A stretch of DNA of 64,000 nt from Bacillus sp. AFS037270 (lineage in GTDB: Bacteria > Bacillota > Bacilli > Bacillales_B > DSM-18226), in NCBI RefSeq assembly GCF_002585305.1, contig NZ_NUNF01000041.1, positions 1 to 64,000 on the forward strand. Reading direction: 5' to 3'. Under the pieces are notes generated by a model, which saw only the letters and a program-made list of their open reading frames with translations, was not told where the DNA came from and made no database searches. The position numbers and the translations under genes were made by a program. Positions 53,125-62,785 of this stretch are shown here, piece after piece (the first letter of the stretch is position 1; every line of letters starts with the position of its first letter).

Positions 53125-54420
53125 ATGACTGCACTTTTTATTAGAAATGCTTCTCAGCTCGTTACTTTACAGGGGAACTCTCATGCTCCCCGTGTAAAGG
53201 AAGCGATGTCTGAGCTTACCATAATTGAGAATGGAAGTGTTTGGATCGAAAACGGTATGATCCATGCTGTTGGCAAAGATGAAGATCTTGTTGCAAAGTA
53301 TAAAGGGCGTCTACATGAAGCACAAATAATCGATGCAAGCGGAAAACTCGTGACACCAGGACTTGTCGATCCACATACACATCTCGTTTTTGCGGGTAGC
53401 AGGGAAAGTGAGTTTAATATGCGGCTCGAAGGTGCTACCTATATGGAAATCATGAATGGCGGCGGCGGAATCCACGCAACAACTATAGCAACCAAGGCCG
53501 CAACTAAAGATGAACTTTTTAATGAAAGCTATGAACGATTAAATCAATTTCTTCTTCATGGTGTGACAACCGTTGAAGCGAAAAGCGGCTACGGGATGGA
53601 GTGGGAAACTGAATTGAAGCAGCTTGAGGTAGCGAAGGAACTTAATGAGAGGCATGTCATTGATGTGGTTCCAACCTTTATGGGTGCTCATGCTGTACCT
53701 AGAGAATATAAAGAAAATCCCGAGGCGTTCATCGATCTTCTTATTAAAGTAATGATTCCAAAGGTAGCGCAACTCGGCTTGGCGGAATTTAATGATGTTT
53801 TCTGTGAACATGGAGTTTTCACACCGGAGCAATCCAAACGAATTCTTGAAGCTGGAAAAATTTACGGCTTGATTCCAAAAATCCATGCCGATGAAATTGA
53901 GCCATATCAAGGTGCGGAACTTGCTGCAGAAATTGGCGCCATTTCAGCTGACCACCTCTTAAAAGCTTCTGAACAGGGTATGAAGGCAATGGCTGAAAAA
54001 GGTGTTGTCGCCGTACTGCTCCCTGGAACAGCTTATTTCTTAATGGCTGAGTCCGCAAATGGAAGAAAAATGATTGATTTAGGAGTACCAGTGGCACTTT
54101 CCACCGATTGTAACCCAGGTTCATCCCCAACAGTATCTCTGCCATTTATAATGAATCTAGGCTGTATGAAGATGAACATGACTCCTGCGGAAGTGATCAC
54201 GGCGGCAACCATTAATGCAGCACATGCAATCAACCGCGGTAAAGAGATTGGCAGTTTAGAAGTTGGTAAAAAGGGTGACATAACCATTTTTAATGTTGGA
54301 AATTATATGAAGCTTCAATATTACTATGGCGTGAATCATACCGATACCGTTGTGAAAAACGGTAAAGTGGTTGTGAGAGGAGGAAAATTAATTGAAGAGC
54401 TTTCTATTTCCAAAAATTAA
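53125..54420 (+). CDS. hutI: Imidazolonepropionase
   Basis: 431 residues of the amidohydrolase superfamily. It hydrolyses imidazolonepropionate to formimidoylglutamate. Metal ligands are visible: HTH in GLVDPHTHLVFAGSRESEFN, His in KIHADEIEPYQGAELA, and Asp in ALSTDCNPGS. It lies 21 bases after hutU and overlaps hutG by 29 bases, so the three are co-transcribed. GGAGAGGATGAG precedes the ATG. Confidence 0.97.
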   Translation: MTALFIRNASQLVTLQGNSHAPRVKEAMSELTIIENGSVWIENGMIHAVGKDEDLVAKYKGRLHEAQIIDASGKLVTPGLVDPHTHLVFAGSRESEFNMRLEGATYMEIMNGGGGIHATTIATKAATKDELFNESYERLNQFLLHGVTTVEAKSGYGMEWETELKQLEVAKELNERHVIDVVPTFMGAHAVPREYKENPEAFIDLLIKVMIPKVAQLGLAEFNDVFCEHGVFTPEQSKRILEAGKIYGLIPKIHADEIEPYQGAELAAEIGAISADHLLKASEQGMKAMAEKGVVAVLLPGTAYFLMAESANGRKMIDLGVPVALSTDCNPGSSPTVSLPFIMNLGCMKMNMTPAEVITAATINAAHAINRGKEIGSLEVGKKGDITIFNVGNYMKLQYYYGVNHTDTVVKNGKVVVRGGKLIEELSISKN

Positions 54421-55384
54421 TCCTCCCAATTTTACATGGGTAATGCCGGAATCTGGTGTTGTCTCAAAGGTTCATGAATGGATTCAGTCTATAACAAAAG
54501 AAAAGGATTCCGAGAAAAGTAAGGCCACTGACTTCGTTGTAGTCGGCGTCCCGCTTTCACGATCATCCATCAGTGCATCAGGTGCATCTGAATTTCCAGA
54601 CTTTTTCAGACGTGCCTGGAAAGGTTTCTCTACGTATAATCTTGATGAGGATATTGACTTATCTGATAGGACTGCAATTGATGTCGGGGATGTTCCGATG
54701 CATGTAACTGACATTAAAAAATGCCATGAAAATATCATCGAGGCATCTGCCGCCCTTCATAACCATTTCCAAACATCAGTGATTTGCGCGATTGGAGGGG
54801 ACCATTCGATTACGGCAATGATGGTAAAAGGACTTCATCAGGCAAGGCCAAATGAAAAAATTGGTATCGTGCAGTTTGATACACACTTTGATCTAAGGGA
54901 TATGACAGATAACGGGCCTTCCAATGGTACACCGATGCGAAATTTGATTGAAAGTGGCGTCGTCCGTGGCAGCGATTTGTACAATATCGGTCTTCATGGA
55001 TTTTTTAATACAAAGGACCTAAAAAAATATGCCGATGAACACGCTGTTAACTATATAACACTTGGCAATGCAAGAAAGAAAGGTATTAAAGAAACTGTTC
55101 TCCAAAGTTTAGAAGAGTTAGCTTCAAAAGTTGATACTATCTATTTAACTGTTGATATGGATGTACTTGATATTGCTTATGCTCCAGGGGTGCCGGCCTC
55201 AACGCCGGGAGGCATGACAACAACAGAACTGCTGGAAGGAGTACTAGCAGCGGGGTGCCATCCAAAGGTAAATGCAATGGACATCGTCTGTCTGGATCCA
55301 CTAAAGGATTCTCAAGTACAGCCAACAGTTAAACTTGGTACGCATGTATTTTTAACCTTTCTTACCGGCGTAATGCTGCGGTAA
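54392..55384 (+). CDS. hutG: Formimidoylglutamase
   Basis: 330 residues of the arginase/ureohydrolase family with the manganese motifs GGDHSITAMMV, QFDTHFDLRD and VDMDVLDIAYAPG. It splits formimidoylglutamate into glutamate and formamide. The start is TTG after GAGAGGAGG, inside the 3' end of hutI. With hutH, hutU and hutI this completes the four-enzyme route. Confidence 0.95.
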   Translation: MKSFLFPKINPPNFTWVMPESGVVSKVHEWIQSITKEKDSEKSKATDFVVVGVPLSRSSISASGASEFPDFFRRAWKGFSTYNLDEDIDLSDRTAIDVGDVPMHVTDIKKCHENIIEASAALHNHFQTSVICAIGGDHSITAMMVKGLHQARPNEKIGIVQFDTHFDLRDMTDNGPSNGTPMRNLIESGVVRGSDLYNIGLHGFFNTKDLKKYADEHAVNYITLGNARKKGIKETVLQSLEELASKVDTIYLTVDMDVLDIAYAPGVPASTPGGMTTTELLEGVLAAGCHPKVNAMDIVCLDPLKDSQVQPTVKLGTHVFLTFLTGVMLR

Positions 55385-55394
55385 GGATAATTGG

Positions 55395-55423
55395 AAAGGA
55401 TGTTTGTTCTTCATCCTTTTTGC
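55395..55423 (+). terminator. Terminator of hutUIG
   Basis: Stem AAAGGATG / CATCCTTT followed by TT. Confidence 0.65.
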
Positions 55424-55464
55424 GCTTAAGCAAATATAAGTGATTGTTACCAGGGGGGATGGTA

Positions 55465-55666
55465 ATGGAAACTCAACTAGTTGAAAAAGTAGTACAACAA
55501 AAGGAATGCAATAGCAATAAAGAATATCAAGTTTGGATCATCACTGCCTAATCAAAGAAATCTATCAAAAATGTATGAATATGACACTAAAAAAGAAGCA
55601 AAGGAAGCATTTGATAAACTTCACGGATGTAAAATTCTCATGGAAATTAAGTATTTTGATTTTTGA
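55465..55666 (+). pseudogene. Frameshifted small gene, unrecognised
   Basis: An ATG after CAGGGGGGAT starts a 28-codon frame ending NKEYQVWIITA. A shifted frame continues directly as NQRNLSKMYEYDTKKEAKE and ends KILMEIKYFDF. Together they look like one protein of about 65 residues broken by a frameshift near 55545. Family not recognised. Confidence 0.45.
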
Positions 55667-55732
55667 CCATATTTTGAGGGGGATTTCTGTGAATTTTAGT
55701 AATTGATGAATCGTGAAAATATATCCACCTAG

Positions 55733-55870
55733 TTTGCTGTGCCTGTCAAGGATGAAGAGAGCAGCTTAGGCTTCTGTGCGATTGGCTTTCACCAGATTGT
55801 CCCGATGATCACGGAGACCGAACGGATTTTTCTTGAGTTTGGCAAAGACATTGCCGTGGTCATGAATTAA
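55733..55870 (+). pseudogene. Gene fragment cut at the island boundary
   Basis: 45 codons without a start: VPVKDEESSLGFCAIGFHQI, then ITETERIFLEFGKDIAVV. The frame runs into the first bases of the direct repeat (55863) and stops there, so its original end was removed at that junction. Family not recognised. Confidence 0.45.
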
Positions 55871-56259
55871 GAAATCAATTAATGAGCACAGAGTCAACAG
55901 ATGAAGTGCGTGCATTGCTCGAAAACTTTGGGTCAAAGAATCTTGATGGAATGGGGGAACAGTAAAAGTGTCCCAATTCAAGGTAAAAGCGAAGTAGGAC
56001 GTTATACTGGTGTGCCCCCCAAAAGGTTAGAGTTTATACTAAGCAGTTAATTGGCTGGTGTAAAGGCGGTATTGAACCGGACTCATTCTCGCCAATTTTT
56101 GCTTTATATGTTTGTTAATACAAGTAAAAAACAAAGCTAAAATGGTGTCTTAAATGAAATATTGCTATAGGAATAAGGTGATACTGATTCCGTTAGTTTT
56201 TTTTGTAAAATCACCAACATCCCTTGTGTTGTCAATTACAGTCCACACATGTGGAGTGT
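55863..56259 (+). repeat. 400-bp direct repeat, copy 2 (truncated dus 3' end + IS3 remnant)
   Basis: Second copy of 44677-45076. It starts abruptly inside dus codons, so only the last about 100 bases of dus are present, with a Glu codon replacing Asp in LLDNF, followed by the same spacer, insertion sequence remnant and hairpin. It marks the right edge of the hut island. Confidence 0.93.
56011..56116 (-). mobile_element. IS3-family insertion sequence remnant, copy 2
   Basis: The same transposase C-terminus as at 44825 (KLARMSPVQYRLYTSQLTA), with a few substitutions and one extra C in the terminal repeat. Confidence 0.7.
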
Positions 56260-56426
56260 GTAGCAATAATTATAAGTTCGAAACAAAAACAAGCCTAATC
56301 TATACATGATTGGGCTATTTTTTTTATATCATATCCGTGGAACAAATCTGTGAAAAAAGAATTGTTGAGGGCAGCACTGTGACATTATATTTATTGCATA
56401 AAAAAATAATATGTGTTAATCTTTTT

Positions 56427-56442
56427 GCGTAATCGATTACAT
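56427..56442. promoter_or_regulatory. LacI-type operator of the ribose operon
   Basis: Perfect palindrome GTAATCGATTAC, 19 bases upstream of the rbsR start codon and with the central CG typical of LacI-family operators. It is probably the RbsR site; CcpA could also bind. Confidence 0.65.
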
Positions 56443-56459
56443 ATTAGAGGTGAAACAAA

Positions 56460-57449
56460 ATGGCTACAATACGGGATGTTGCAAAAAAAGCAGGAGTATC
56501 TGTAGCAACAGTTTCCAGAGCATTAAATGATAATGGATATGTTCATGAAGATACTAGAAAGCTAGTAGAAGGAGCGATTAAAGAATTAAATTATAAGCCA
56601 AATGAAGTGGCAAGGTCTTTATATAAAAAAAAATCAAGGTTAATTGGTTTATTGCTTCCGGATATTCGAAATCCATTTTTTCCTGAGTTAGCACGGGGTG
56701 TTGAAGATGAGATGCAGGAGCATGGTCTACGGCTGATTATTGGAAATGCGGATGAGAAACCAGAAAAAGAAATTGATTATATTGAAACTTTTAAACAAAA
56801 CAATGTAATCGGTATCATCTCAGCGACGAATCAAACAGAAATAAGCCACTATGAAAATTTAACCTTCCCAGTAGTATTTCTCGACCGGACATCCAATCAA
56901 CATCCCTCTGTTTATGCGGATGGATTGGCTGGTGGAAAAATGGCAGCAAAAGAAATCATTAGAAGGGGAAGTAAGCGGATTACTCTGCTTAAAGGACCGA
57001 TGGAATTAAGGACAGCTCAGGATCGATTTAAAGGGGCAATAGATGAGCTTTGTATTTCTAATGTAGATTTTAATGTAATGACCACTGCATCGTTTACTTT
57101 TGCTGATGCTGAAAAAACAGCCCGAGAATTATTTGAAAAATTTCCTGAAACAGATGGAGTGATTGCCGGTAATGATCTTGGTGCTGCAGCAATTTTGCAT
57201 GAAGCATTAAGAAGAGGCATTTTAATTCCAGATGATGTGCAAATTATTGGCTATGATGATATACCGCTAAGCAGTTTACTTTTTCCACCTTTGTCAACGA
57301 TTAGGCAGCCAGCGTATGATATGGGAAGAGAAGCAGCAAAACTATTAATTGAAATTATTGATAATGAGTTAATAGATCATAAAAATATTCAATTGCCCGT
57401 TACATTTATTGACAGGCAAACAACTAGAAAGGTTGAGGACATTGGCTAA
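56460..57449 (+). CDS. rbsR: LacI-family repressor RbsR
   Basis: 329 residues. The N-terminal helix-turn-helix ATIRDVAKKAGVSVATVSRA is followed by the hinge YKPNEVARSLYKKKSRLIG and a periplasmic-binding-like ribose sensor (DVQIIGYDDIPLSSLLFPPL). It represses the rbs operon in the absence of ribose. GAGGTGAAAC precedes the ATG. It is the first gene of the operon, as in B. subtilis. Confidence 0.93.
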   Translation: MATIRDVAKKAGVSVATVSRALNDNGYVHEDTRKLVEGAIKELNYKPNEVARSLYKKKSRLIGLLLPDIRNPFFPELARGVEDEMQEHGLRLIIGNADEKPEKEIDYIETFKQNNVIGIISATNQTEISHYENLTFPVVFLDRTSNQHPSVYADGLAGGKMAAKEIIRRGSKRITLLKGPMELRTAQDRFKGAIDELCISNVDFNVMTTASFTFADAEKTARELFEKFPETDGVIAGNDLGAAAILHEALRRGILIPDDVQIIGYDDIPLSSLLFPPLSTIRQPAYDMGREAAKLLIEIIDNELIDHKNIQLPVTFIDRQTTRKVEDIG

Positions 57450-58320
57450 ATTAACAGTTATCGGAAGTTCATCGATGGATTTAGTTGTTACCGCCCCAAA
57501 AAGACCAAGTAAGGGTGAAACCATTTTGGGAGAATCATTTAAAACTGTCCCCGGAGGCAAAGGAGCAAACCAGGCAGTTGCAGCCTCTAGGTTGGGTGCA
57601 GAAGTATATATGGTTGGATGTGTTGGGGACGATGCTTTCGGAAAAGCTATACTCGAAAATTTTAAGAAGAATCATGTGTTAACGACTTATGTGGAACCGG
57701 TTACACGTGTGGAGAGCGGTACTGCTCATATTACCCTTGCAGAGGGTGATAACAGCATTATTGTCGTAAAGGGTGCCAATAATTATGTAACACCTGAATT
57801 TGTAGATAAGGCCTTGGATGTCATTCGTGAATCAGATATTGTTCTTATTCAGCAGGAAATCCCTGAAGAAACAGTGGAATATGTCAGCGAAAAATGCCAC
57901 CAATTTGGAGTTCCACTATTATTAAACCCTGCGCCGGCACGGCCAATTCGTAAAGAGGTAATCGAAAATGCAGCTTATCTTACACCAAATGAGCTGGAAG
58001 CATCAATTCTTTTCGATAAAAAAAATCTGCACGAGGCATTAATAGAATATCCAAACAAGGTATTTATCACTGAAGGCAAAAATGGTGTCCGCTTCCATAA
58101 TGGTGAAAAGGAGATAGTTGTTCCTTCGTATCCGGTTGAGGCTTTTGATACAACAGGTGCAGGAGATACCTTTAACGCTGCCTTTGCTGTTGCACTTGCT
58201 GAGGGAAAAAGCTTTGAAGAGAGTATTCGATTTGCCAATCGTGCTGCCTCACTATCTGTTACAAAGTTTGGTGCACAGGGCGGGATGCCAACACGGAAAG
58301 AAGTAGAGGAGAGTATGTAA
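57442..58320 (+). CDS. rbsK: Ribokinase
   Basis: 292 residues of the PfkB family. It phosphorylates ribose to ribose-5-phosphate. Visible are GSSSMDLVVTAPKRPSKGET, the first signature VPGGKGANQAVAASRLGAEV and the catalytic FDTTGAGDTFNAAFAVAL near the end. The start is TTG overlapping the end of rbsR by 8 bases, after AAAGGTTGAGG; a longer frame from a TTG 33 bases upstream is unlikely. Confidence 0.94.
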   Translation: MAKLTVIGSSSMDLVVTAPKRPSKGETILGESFKTVPGGKGANQAVAASRLGAEVYMVGCVGDDAFGKAILENFKKNHVLTTYVEPVTRVESGTAHITLAEGDNSIIVVKGANNYVTPEFVDKALDVIRESDIVLIQQEIPEETVEYVSEKCHQFGVPLLLNPAPARPIRKEVIENAAYLTPNELEASILFDKKNLHEALIEYPNKVFITEGKNGVRFHNGEKEIVVPSYPVEAFDTTGAGDTFNAAFAVALAEGKSFEESIRFANRAASLSVTKFGAQGGMPTRKEVEESM

Positions 58321-58716
58321 ATGAAACGCCATGGAATATTAAACAGTCATATTACTAAAGTGTTAACTGACCTTGGTCATACAGATCATATTGTCATCGC
58401 GGATGCGGGATTACCGATTCCGGAAGGCGTTACTAGAATTGATTTAGCTCTCAAACCAGGAATGCCTTCCTTTAAAGAGGTTTTGGACGCAGTTGCAGAT
58501 GATATGGTAATTGAAAAGTGTATTATAGCATCTGAAATAGAAGCGGGAAATTCCGAAATGGAACAATATTTAACAAATAAATTTGCTGATATAGAAGTGG
58601 AACGGGTTACACATGAGGATTTTAAGCAGATCACGAAAAGGGCTAAGGCTATCATTCGTACAGGTGAGTTTACACCATATGCAAACTGTATTCTACAATC
58701 AGGTGTGTTTTTTTAA
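58321..58716 (+). CDS. rbsD: D-ribose pyranase
   Basis: 131 residues. It interconverts beta-pyran and beta-furan forms of ribose so that ribokinase can act. The family start [34 protein letters not shown] with the catalytic His-Asp region, and the C-terminal [19 protein letters not shown] are all present. Its ATG follows the rbsK stop directly. Confidence 0.95.
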   Translation: MKRHGILNSHITKVLTDLGHTDHIVIADAGLPIPEGVTRIDLALKPGMPSFKEVLDAVADDMVIEKCIIASEIEAGNSEMEQYLTNKFADIEVERVTHEDFKQITKRAKAIIRTGEFTPYANCILQSGVFF

Positions 58717-58734
58717 TAGATTGAGGTGAAAAAA

Positions 58735-60216
58735 ATGCGAGTTTCGATGCAGAACATCTATAAAGCCTTTGGATCCAATCAAGTATTAACGGGTGTTAAT
58801 TTTGAGCTGCTGGATGGAGAAGTCCACGCATTAATGGGTGAAAATGGGGCTGGCAAATCAACGATGATGAATGTACTGACAGGGCTTCATTCTCGTGATA
58901 AAGGAACCATCATGATTGATGGAAAGGAGACCTATTTTAAAAAACCGAAAGAAGCCGAGCAAAACGGAATAACGTTTATCCACCAGGAATTAAACATTTG
59001 GCCGGATATGACGGTGTTAGAAAATTTATTTATTGGGAAAGAACTGAAGAGCCCGCTTGGCCTGCTTAGAACGAAGGAAATGAAGGCTCTTGCAAAGAAA
59101 CAGCTTGATCGGTTGATGGTTACGATTCCTTTGGATAAAGAGGCTGGCAGCTGTTCTGTGGGGGAACAGCAGATGATTGAGATTGCCAAGGCCTTGATGA
59201 CGGATGCAAAGGTTATTATCATGGATGAGCCAACCGCAGCTTTGACTGAAAGAGAAATCAACAAACTTTTTGATATCATTTCTTCATTGAAAAAGGAAGG
59301 GGTATCGATTGTTTACATTTCACACCGAATGGAAGAGATTTTTGCAATCTGTGACCGAATTACAATCATGCGGGATGGGAAGACGGTGGATACGAAGGCC
59401 ATTCGCGATACGAATTTTGATGAGGTCGTAAAGAAAATGGTAGGGCGGGAATTAACAGACAGATTCCCAAAAAGGGATTCCAAGCCCGGCGAAACGGTAC
59501 TAGAAGTAAAAGGATTAACAAAACACGGTGTATTTCAGGATGTAAGTTTTTCGGTCCGTTCCGGAGAAATTGTCGGTGTTTCCGGTCTAATGGGAGCCGG
59601 AAGAACAGAAATTATGCGCGCTATCTTTGGGCTGGACCCATTTGACAGCGGTGAGATCTCGCTTAATCGGGAGAAAACAGTAATAAAAACACCTGACCAG
59701 GCTGTAAAGGCTGGAATTGGCTTTATTACAGAAGATCGTAAAGATGAAGGATTGATTTTGGATTTTTCAATAAAGGATAATATTGTACTGCCATCTTTAT
59801 TTAGCTTTGCGCCTAAGGGTATTATTGACCAAAAAAGCGAAAATGATTTTGTAAATAGGCTGATTAAACGCCTGACAGTAAAAACGGAATCTGCAGATAT
59901 TGCCGTTGGTAATCTATCAGGGGGAAATCAACAAAAAGTAGTCATAGCTAAATGGATTGGAATTAGTCCGAAAGTGCTTATCTTAGATGAGCCGACAAGG
60001 GGAGTAGACGTCGGGGCGAAAAGAGAAATCTATCAGCTAATGAATGAACTGACAGATCGAGGGATGGCTATCATTATGGTTTCATCAGAGTTACCCGAAG
60101 TTTTGGGAATGAGTGACCGGATCCTTGTTGTTCATGAAGGGAAAATTAGCGGTGAATTGAAAAATGATGAAGCAACCCAGGAAAAAATTATGACATTGGC
60201 AACGGGAGGTCAATGA
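58735..60216 (+). CDS. rbsA: Ribose ABC transporter ATP-binding protein RbsA
   Basis: 493 residues with two ATPase domains. The first has Walker [13 protein letters not shown], signature [14 protein letters not shown] and Walker [13 protein letters not shown]. The second has a degenerate Walker A ([13 protein letters not shown]), signature [14 protein letters not shown] and [13 protein letters not shown]. This is the standard RbsA pattern. The ATG after TTGAGGTG is preferred to the overlapping GTG. Confidence 0.96.
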   Translation: MRVSMQNIYKAFGSNQVLTGVNFELLDGEVHALMGENGAGKSTMMNVLTGLHSRDKGTIMIDGKETYFKKPKEAEQNGITFIHQELNIWPDMTVLENLFIGKELKSPLGLLRTKEMKALAKKQLDRLMVTIPLDKEAGSCSVGEQQMIEIAKALMTDAKVIIMDEPTAALTEREINKLFDIISSLKKEGVSIVYISHRMEEIFAICDRITIMRDGKTVDTKAIRDTNFDEVVKKMVGRELTDRFPKRDSKPGETVLEVKGLTKHGVFQDVSFSVRSGEIVGVSGLMGAGRTEIMRAIFGLDPFDSGEISLNREKTVIKTPDQAVKAGIGFITEDRKDEGLILDFSIKDNIVLPSLFSFAPKGIIDQKSENDFVNRLIKRLTVKTESADIAVGNLSGGNQQKVVIAKWIGISPKVLILDEPTRGVDVGAKREIYQLMNELTDRGMAIIMVSSELPEVLGMSDRILVVHEGKISGELKNDEATQEKIMTLATGGQ

Positions 60217-60217
60217 G

Positions 60218-61189
60218 ATGAATGCAATCAATGAAACTACTAAAGCTGGTAAGGGGAATTTTTTGAATACGATGACGCAAAAGCTTGGGCCGTTGCTAGG
60301 GCTTATCATCTTATTTGTAATTGTTTCAGTACTAAACCCAAGTTTCCTAGAACCTTTAAATATATTAAACTTATTGCGCCAAGTATCTATTAATGCTCTG
60401 ATTGCTTTTGGAATGACATTTGTTATTTTAACAGGGGGAATTGATCTATCTGTAGGGGCAATTCTTGCGCTATCAAGTGCTTTAACAGCAGGTATGATTG
60501 TCTCTGGTCTTGACCCAATCTTGGCGATTATCGTCGGCTGCTTACTCGGTGGAATTATGGGAATAGTAAATGGGCTCATGATTACAAAAGGAAAAATGGC
60601 TCCATTCATTGCCACATTGGCAACGATGACTATCTTTAGAGGACTGACACTTGTTTATACTGACGGAAATCCAATTACAGGGCTCGGTGATAATTACTTA
60701 TTCCAATTGTTTGGCCGGGGTTATTTTCTGGGAATACCTGTGCCAGCAATAACGATGATTCTGATGTTTACTCTATTGTATATTATTCTCCATAAAACAC
60801 CATTTGGACGAAAAACATATGCGATAGGCGGAAATGAAAAGGCTGCCATCATTTCGGGTATTAAAGTGCAAAATGTTAAGGTAATAATTTACGGTCTTTC
60901 CGGTTTACTGTCTGCATTAGCGGGGGCCATTTTAACATCACGGTTAAATTCTGCACAGCCAACAGCAGGCACATCTTATGAACTAGATGCCATTGCGGCA
61001 GTTGTATTAGGCGGGACAAGCTTATCCGGCGGAAAGGGTAGAATTTTTGGAACGCTGATTGGTGCCTTAATTATTGGTACGTTAAACAACGGCTTGAATC
61101 TTCTAGGCGTATCTTCATTCTATCAAATGGTAGTAAAAGGGATTGTTATTGCCATTGCTGTATTGCTTGACCGGAAGAAATCAGCATAA
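60218..61189 (+). CDS. rbsC: Ribose ABC transporter permease RbsC
   Basis: 323 residues with about eight to ten membrane segments. Typical motifs are FGMTFVILTGGIDLSVGAIL, GRKTYAIGGNEKAAIISGI and AAVVLGGTSLSGGKGRIFGT. It forms the membrane channel with RbsA and RbsB. It starts one base after the rbsA stop; GGGAGGTCA forms the ribosome binding site inside the end of rbsA. Confidence 0.95.
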   Translation: MNAINETTKAGKGNFLNTMTQKLGPLLGLIILFVIVSVLNPSFLEPLNILNLLRQVSINALIAFGMTFVILTGGIDLSVGAILALSSALTAGMIVSGLDPILAIIVGCLLGGIMGIVNGLMITKGKMAPFIATLATMTIFRGLTLVYTDGNPITGLGDNYLFQLFGRGYFLGIPVPAITMILMFTLLYIILHKTPFGRKTYAIGGNEKAAIISGIKVQNVKVIIYGLSGLLSALAGAILTSRLNSAQPTAGTSYELDAIAAVVLGGTSLSGGKGRIFGTLIGALIIGTLNNGLNLLGVSSFYQMVVKGIVIAIAVLLDRKKSA

Positions 61190-61203
61190 GGAGCGAATTT
61201 TTT

Positions 61204-62121
61204 ATGAAAAAATTAGCTGTATTATTCATATCATTGTCACTATTGTTATTGGGCGCCTGTTCGATGCAGCCACCTGAATGGGCAAAGCCGGTAAAAAAGA
61301 AAGATTTAAAAGATATTAAAATTGGTTTATCTGTTTCAACCTTAAATAACCCATTCTTCGTTTCGCTAAAAGATGGTGTTCAAAAAGAGGCAAAGACATT
61401 GGGAGTCCAAGTAAAAGTGGTCGATGCGCAAAATGACTCCGCAAAACAAATTAATGATGTGGAGGATTTAATTCAGCAGGGTGTTGACCTTCTACTAATT
61501 AACCCAACCGATTCAGCAGCGATCTCTACAGCCGTTCAATCAGCTAACAACATCGGAATCCCGGTGGTTACGCTGGATCGTTCAGCAGAAAAAGGGAAAG
61601 TTTCAACATTAGTGGCGTCAGATAATATAAAGGGCGGGGAAATGGCAGCAGAATATATTGTGAAGATGCTTGGAGAAAATGTTCTGGTGGCTGAACTTGA
61701 AGGTGTTCCAGGTGCCTCGGCAACACGTGAAAGGGGCAAAGGTTTTCATAATATCGCTGATAAGAAATTAAAGGTAGTGGCAAAACAATCTGCCGATTTC
61801 GACCGTACAAAGGGATTAACCGTGATGGAGAATCTACTTCAAGCAAATCCTGATATTAAAGCTGTTTTTGCCCATAATGATGAGATGGCACTTGGGGCTA
61901 TTGAAGCGATCAATAGTTTTGGTAAAGATATTATGGTCATTGGTTTTGATGGGAATACCGATGCACTAAATGCAATTAAAGCAGGAAAAATGGAAGCTAC
62001 CGTTGCACAGCAGCCAGATTTAATCGGAAAGCTTGCTGTGGACGCCGGCATAGACGCTCTTCAAGGGAAGAAGGTTTCGAAATACATCCCTGCTCCACTT
62101 AAGCTTGTGGTTAAAGAATAG
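61204..62121 (+). CDS. rbsB: Ribose ABC transporter substrate-binding lipoprotein RbsB
   Basis: 305 residues with a lipoprotein signal (KKLAVLFISLSLLLLGAC; the Cys is the lipid anchor). The periplasmic-binding fold shows IGLSVSTLNNPFFVSLKDGV, INPTDSAAISTAVQSANNIG with the IPVVTLDR strand, and VFAHNDEMALGAIEAI. It is held on the outer face of the membrane and delivers ribose to RbsAC. Last gene of the operon. Confidence 0.95.
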   Translation: MKKLAVLFISLSLLLLGACSMQPPEWAKPVKKKDLKDIKIGLSVSTLNNPFFVSLKDGVQKEAKTLGVQVKVVDAQNDSAKQINDVEDLIQQGVDLLLINPTDSAAISTAVQSANNIGIPVVTLDRSAEKGKVSTLVASDNIKGGEMAAEYIVKMLGENVLVAELEGVPGASATRERGKGFHNIADKKLKVVAKQSADFDRTKGLTVMENLLQANPDIKAVFAHNDEMALGAIEAINSFGKDIMVIGFDGNTDALNAIKAGKMEATVAQQPDLIGKLAVDAGIDALQGKKVSKYIPAPLKLVVKE

Positions 62122-62157
62122 GAAAGCTCCGTTAGAAAGCCTAAATAGGAGAAATAA

Positions 62158-62265
62158 TTATTTGATTCATTTATAAAGGGAACAAAGGTAGCAGTTAAAT
62201 TCACTGACATAATCGTCACTGCAACAAAAAACAGCCTGATCGACAGTGTGGAAAAAATTGAGTAA
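62158..62265 (+). pseudogene. Short coding remnant after rbsB
   Basis: 35 codons without a clear start: FDSFIKGTKVAVKFTDIIVT and then a short tail ending SVEKIE. A purine-rich AGGAGAAAT lies just upstream. It looks like a protein-coding scrap but no family is recognised. Confidence 0.25.
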
Positions 62266-62278
62266 TGAAGTTGAAATC

Positions 62279-62330
62279 AATCCTCCTTGCAAGAATTAGG
62301 ACAAATAATTTTTGCTAAGGAGGATTTTTC
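62279..62330 (+). terminator. Terminator downstream of the ribose operon
   Basis: Stem AATCCTCCTT / AAGGAGGATT, inner TTGC pairing with GCTAA is weak, followed by five T. Confidence 0.6.
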
Positions 62331-62785
62331 GACACGAAAATACCGAAGGAATTAATTAAAGAAATGTAAAGGACACCACTATCAGGGTACTTTAATGATT
62401 TACTAATATGTTCACATAATTGTAGAAAAGCTTTTGAAAAGACTAAATTTATATGAATTCTAATGTGATATTATTCTATCTATAGGAGGTGGCAAAATGG
62501 AAACATGACAATAATTACTTTTTAAATTTTAGCGTTTTTGTCCACCAGCATTTTCCCCATTAAAACAATGATTTTATGAAAACCTTTTAAATTATGCAAG
62601 CGTTTACGAACAATCTTCTTATTGAATCTTCACATTTTTCCACATTTACACCCATTCAATCCATGTTATTTCAAAAAAATTGTTTAATAAAAAATAGACC
62701 TGAAAGGATAGGTATTATCATTATAAGTTTCCTAAGACTAATTTTTTCTGGTAAGTAAATTTTATATCTGAAGGAGGATAATTTA
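62331..62785. other. Non-coding region with an isolated ribosome binding site
   Basis: No gene is convincing. At 62484-62509 AGGAGGTGGCAAA stands before an ATG followed two codons later by TGA, which suggests a decayed small gene. The remainder is AT-rich. Confidence 0.4.

Noticed and set aside
53539..54145. Long minus-strand frames inside hutI
   Set aside because: Antisense shadows of a well-conserved enzyme gene; no start signals.
56427..56442. Catabolite-response element (CcpA site) as the only reading of the rbs palindrome
   Set aside because: The sequence is a fully symmetric LacI-type site next to rbsR and departs from the cre consensus, so RbsR is the simpler reading.
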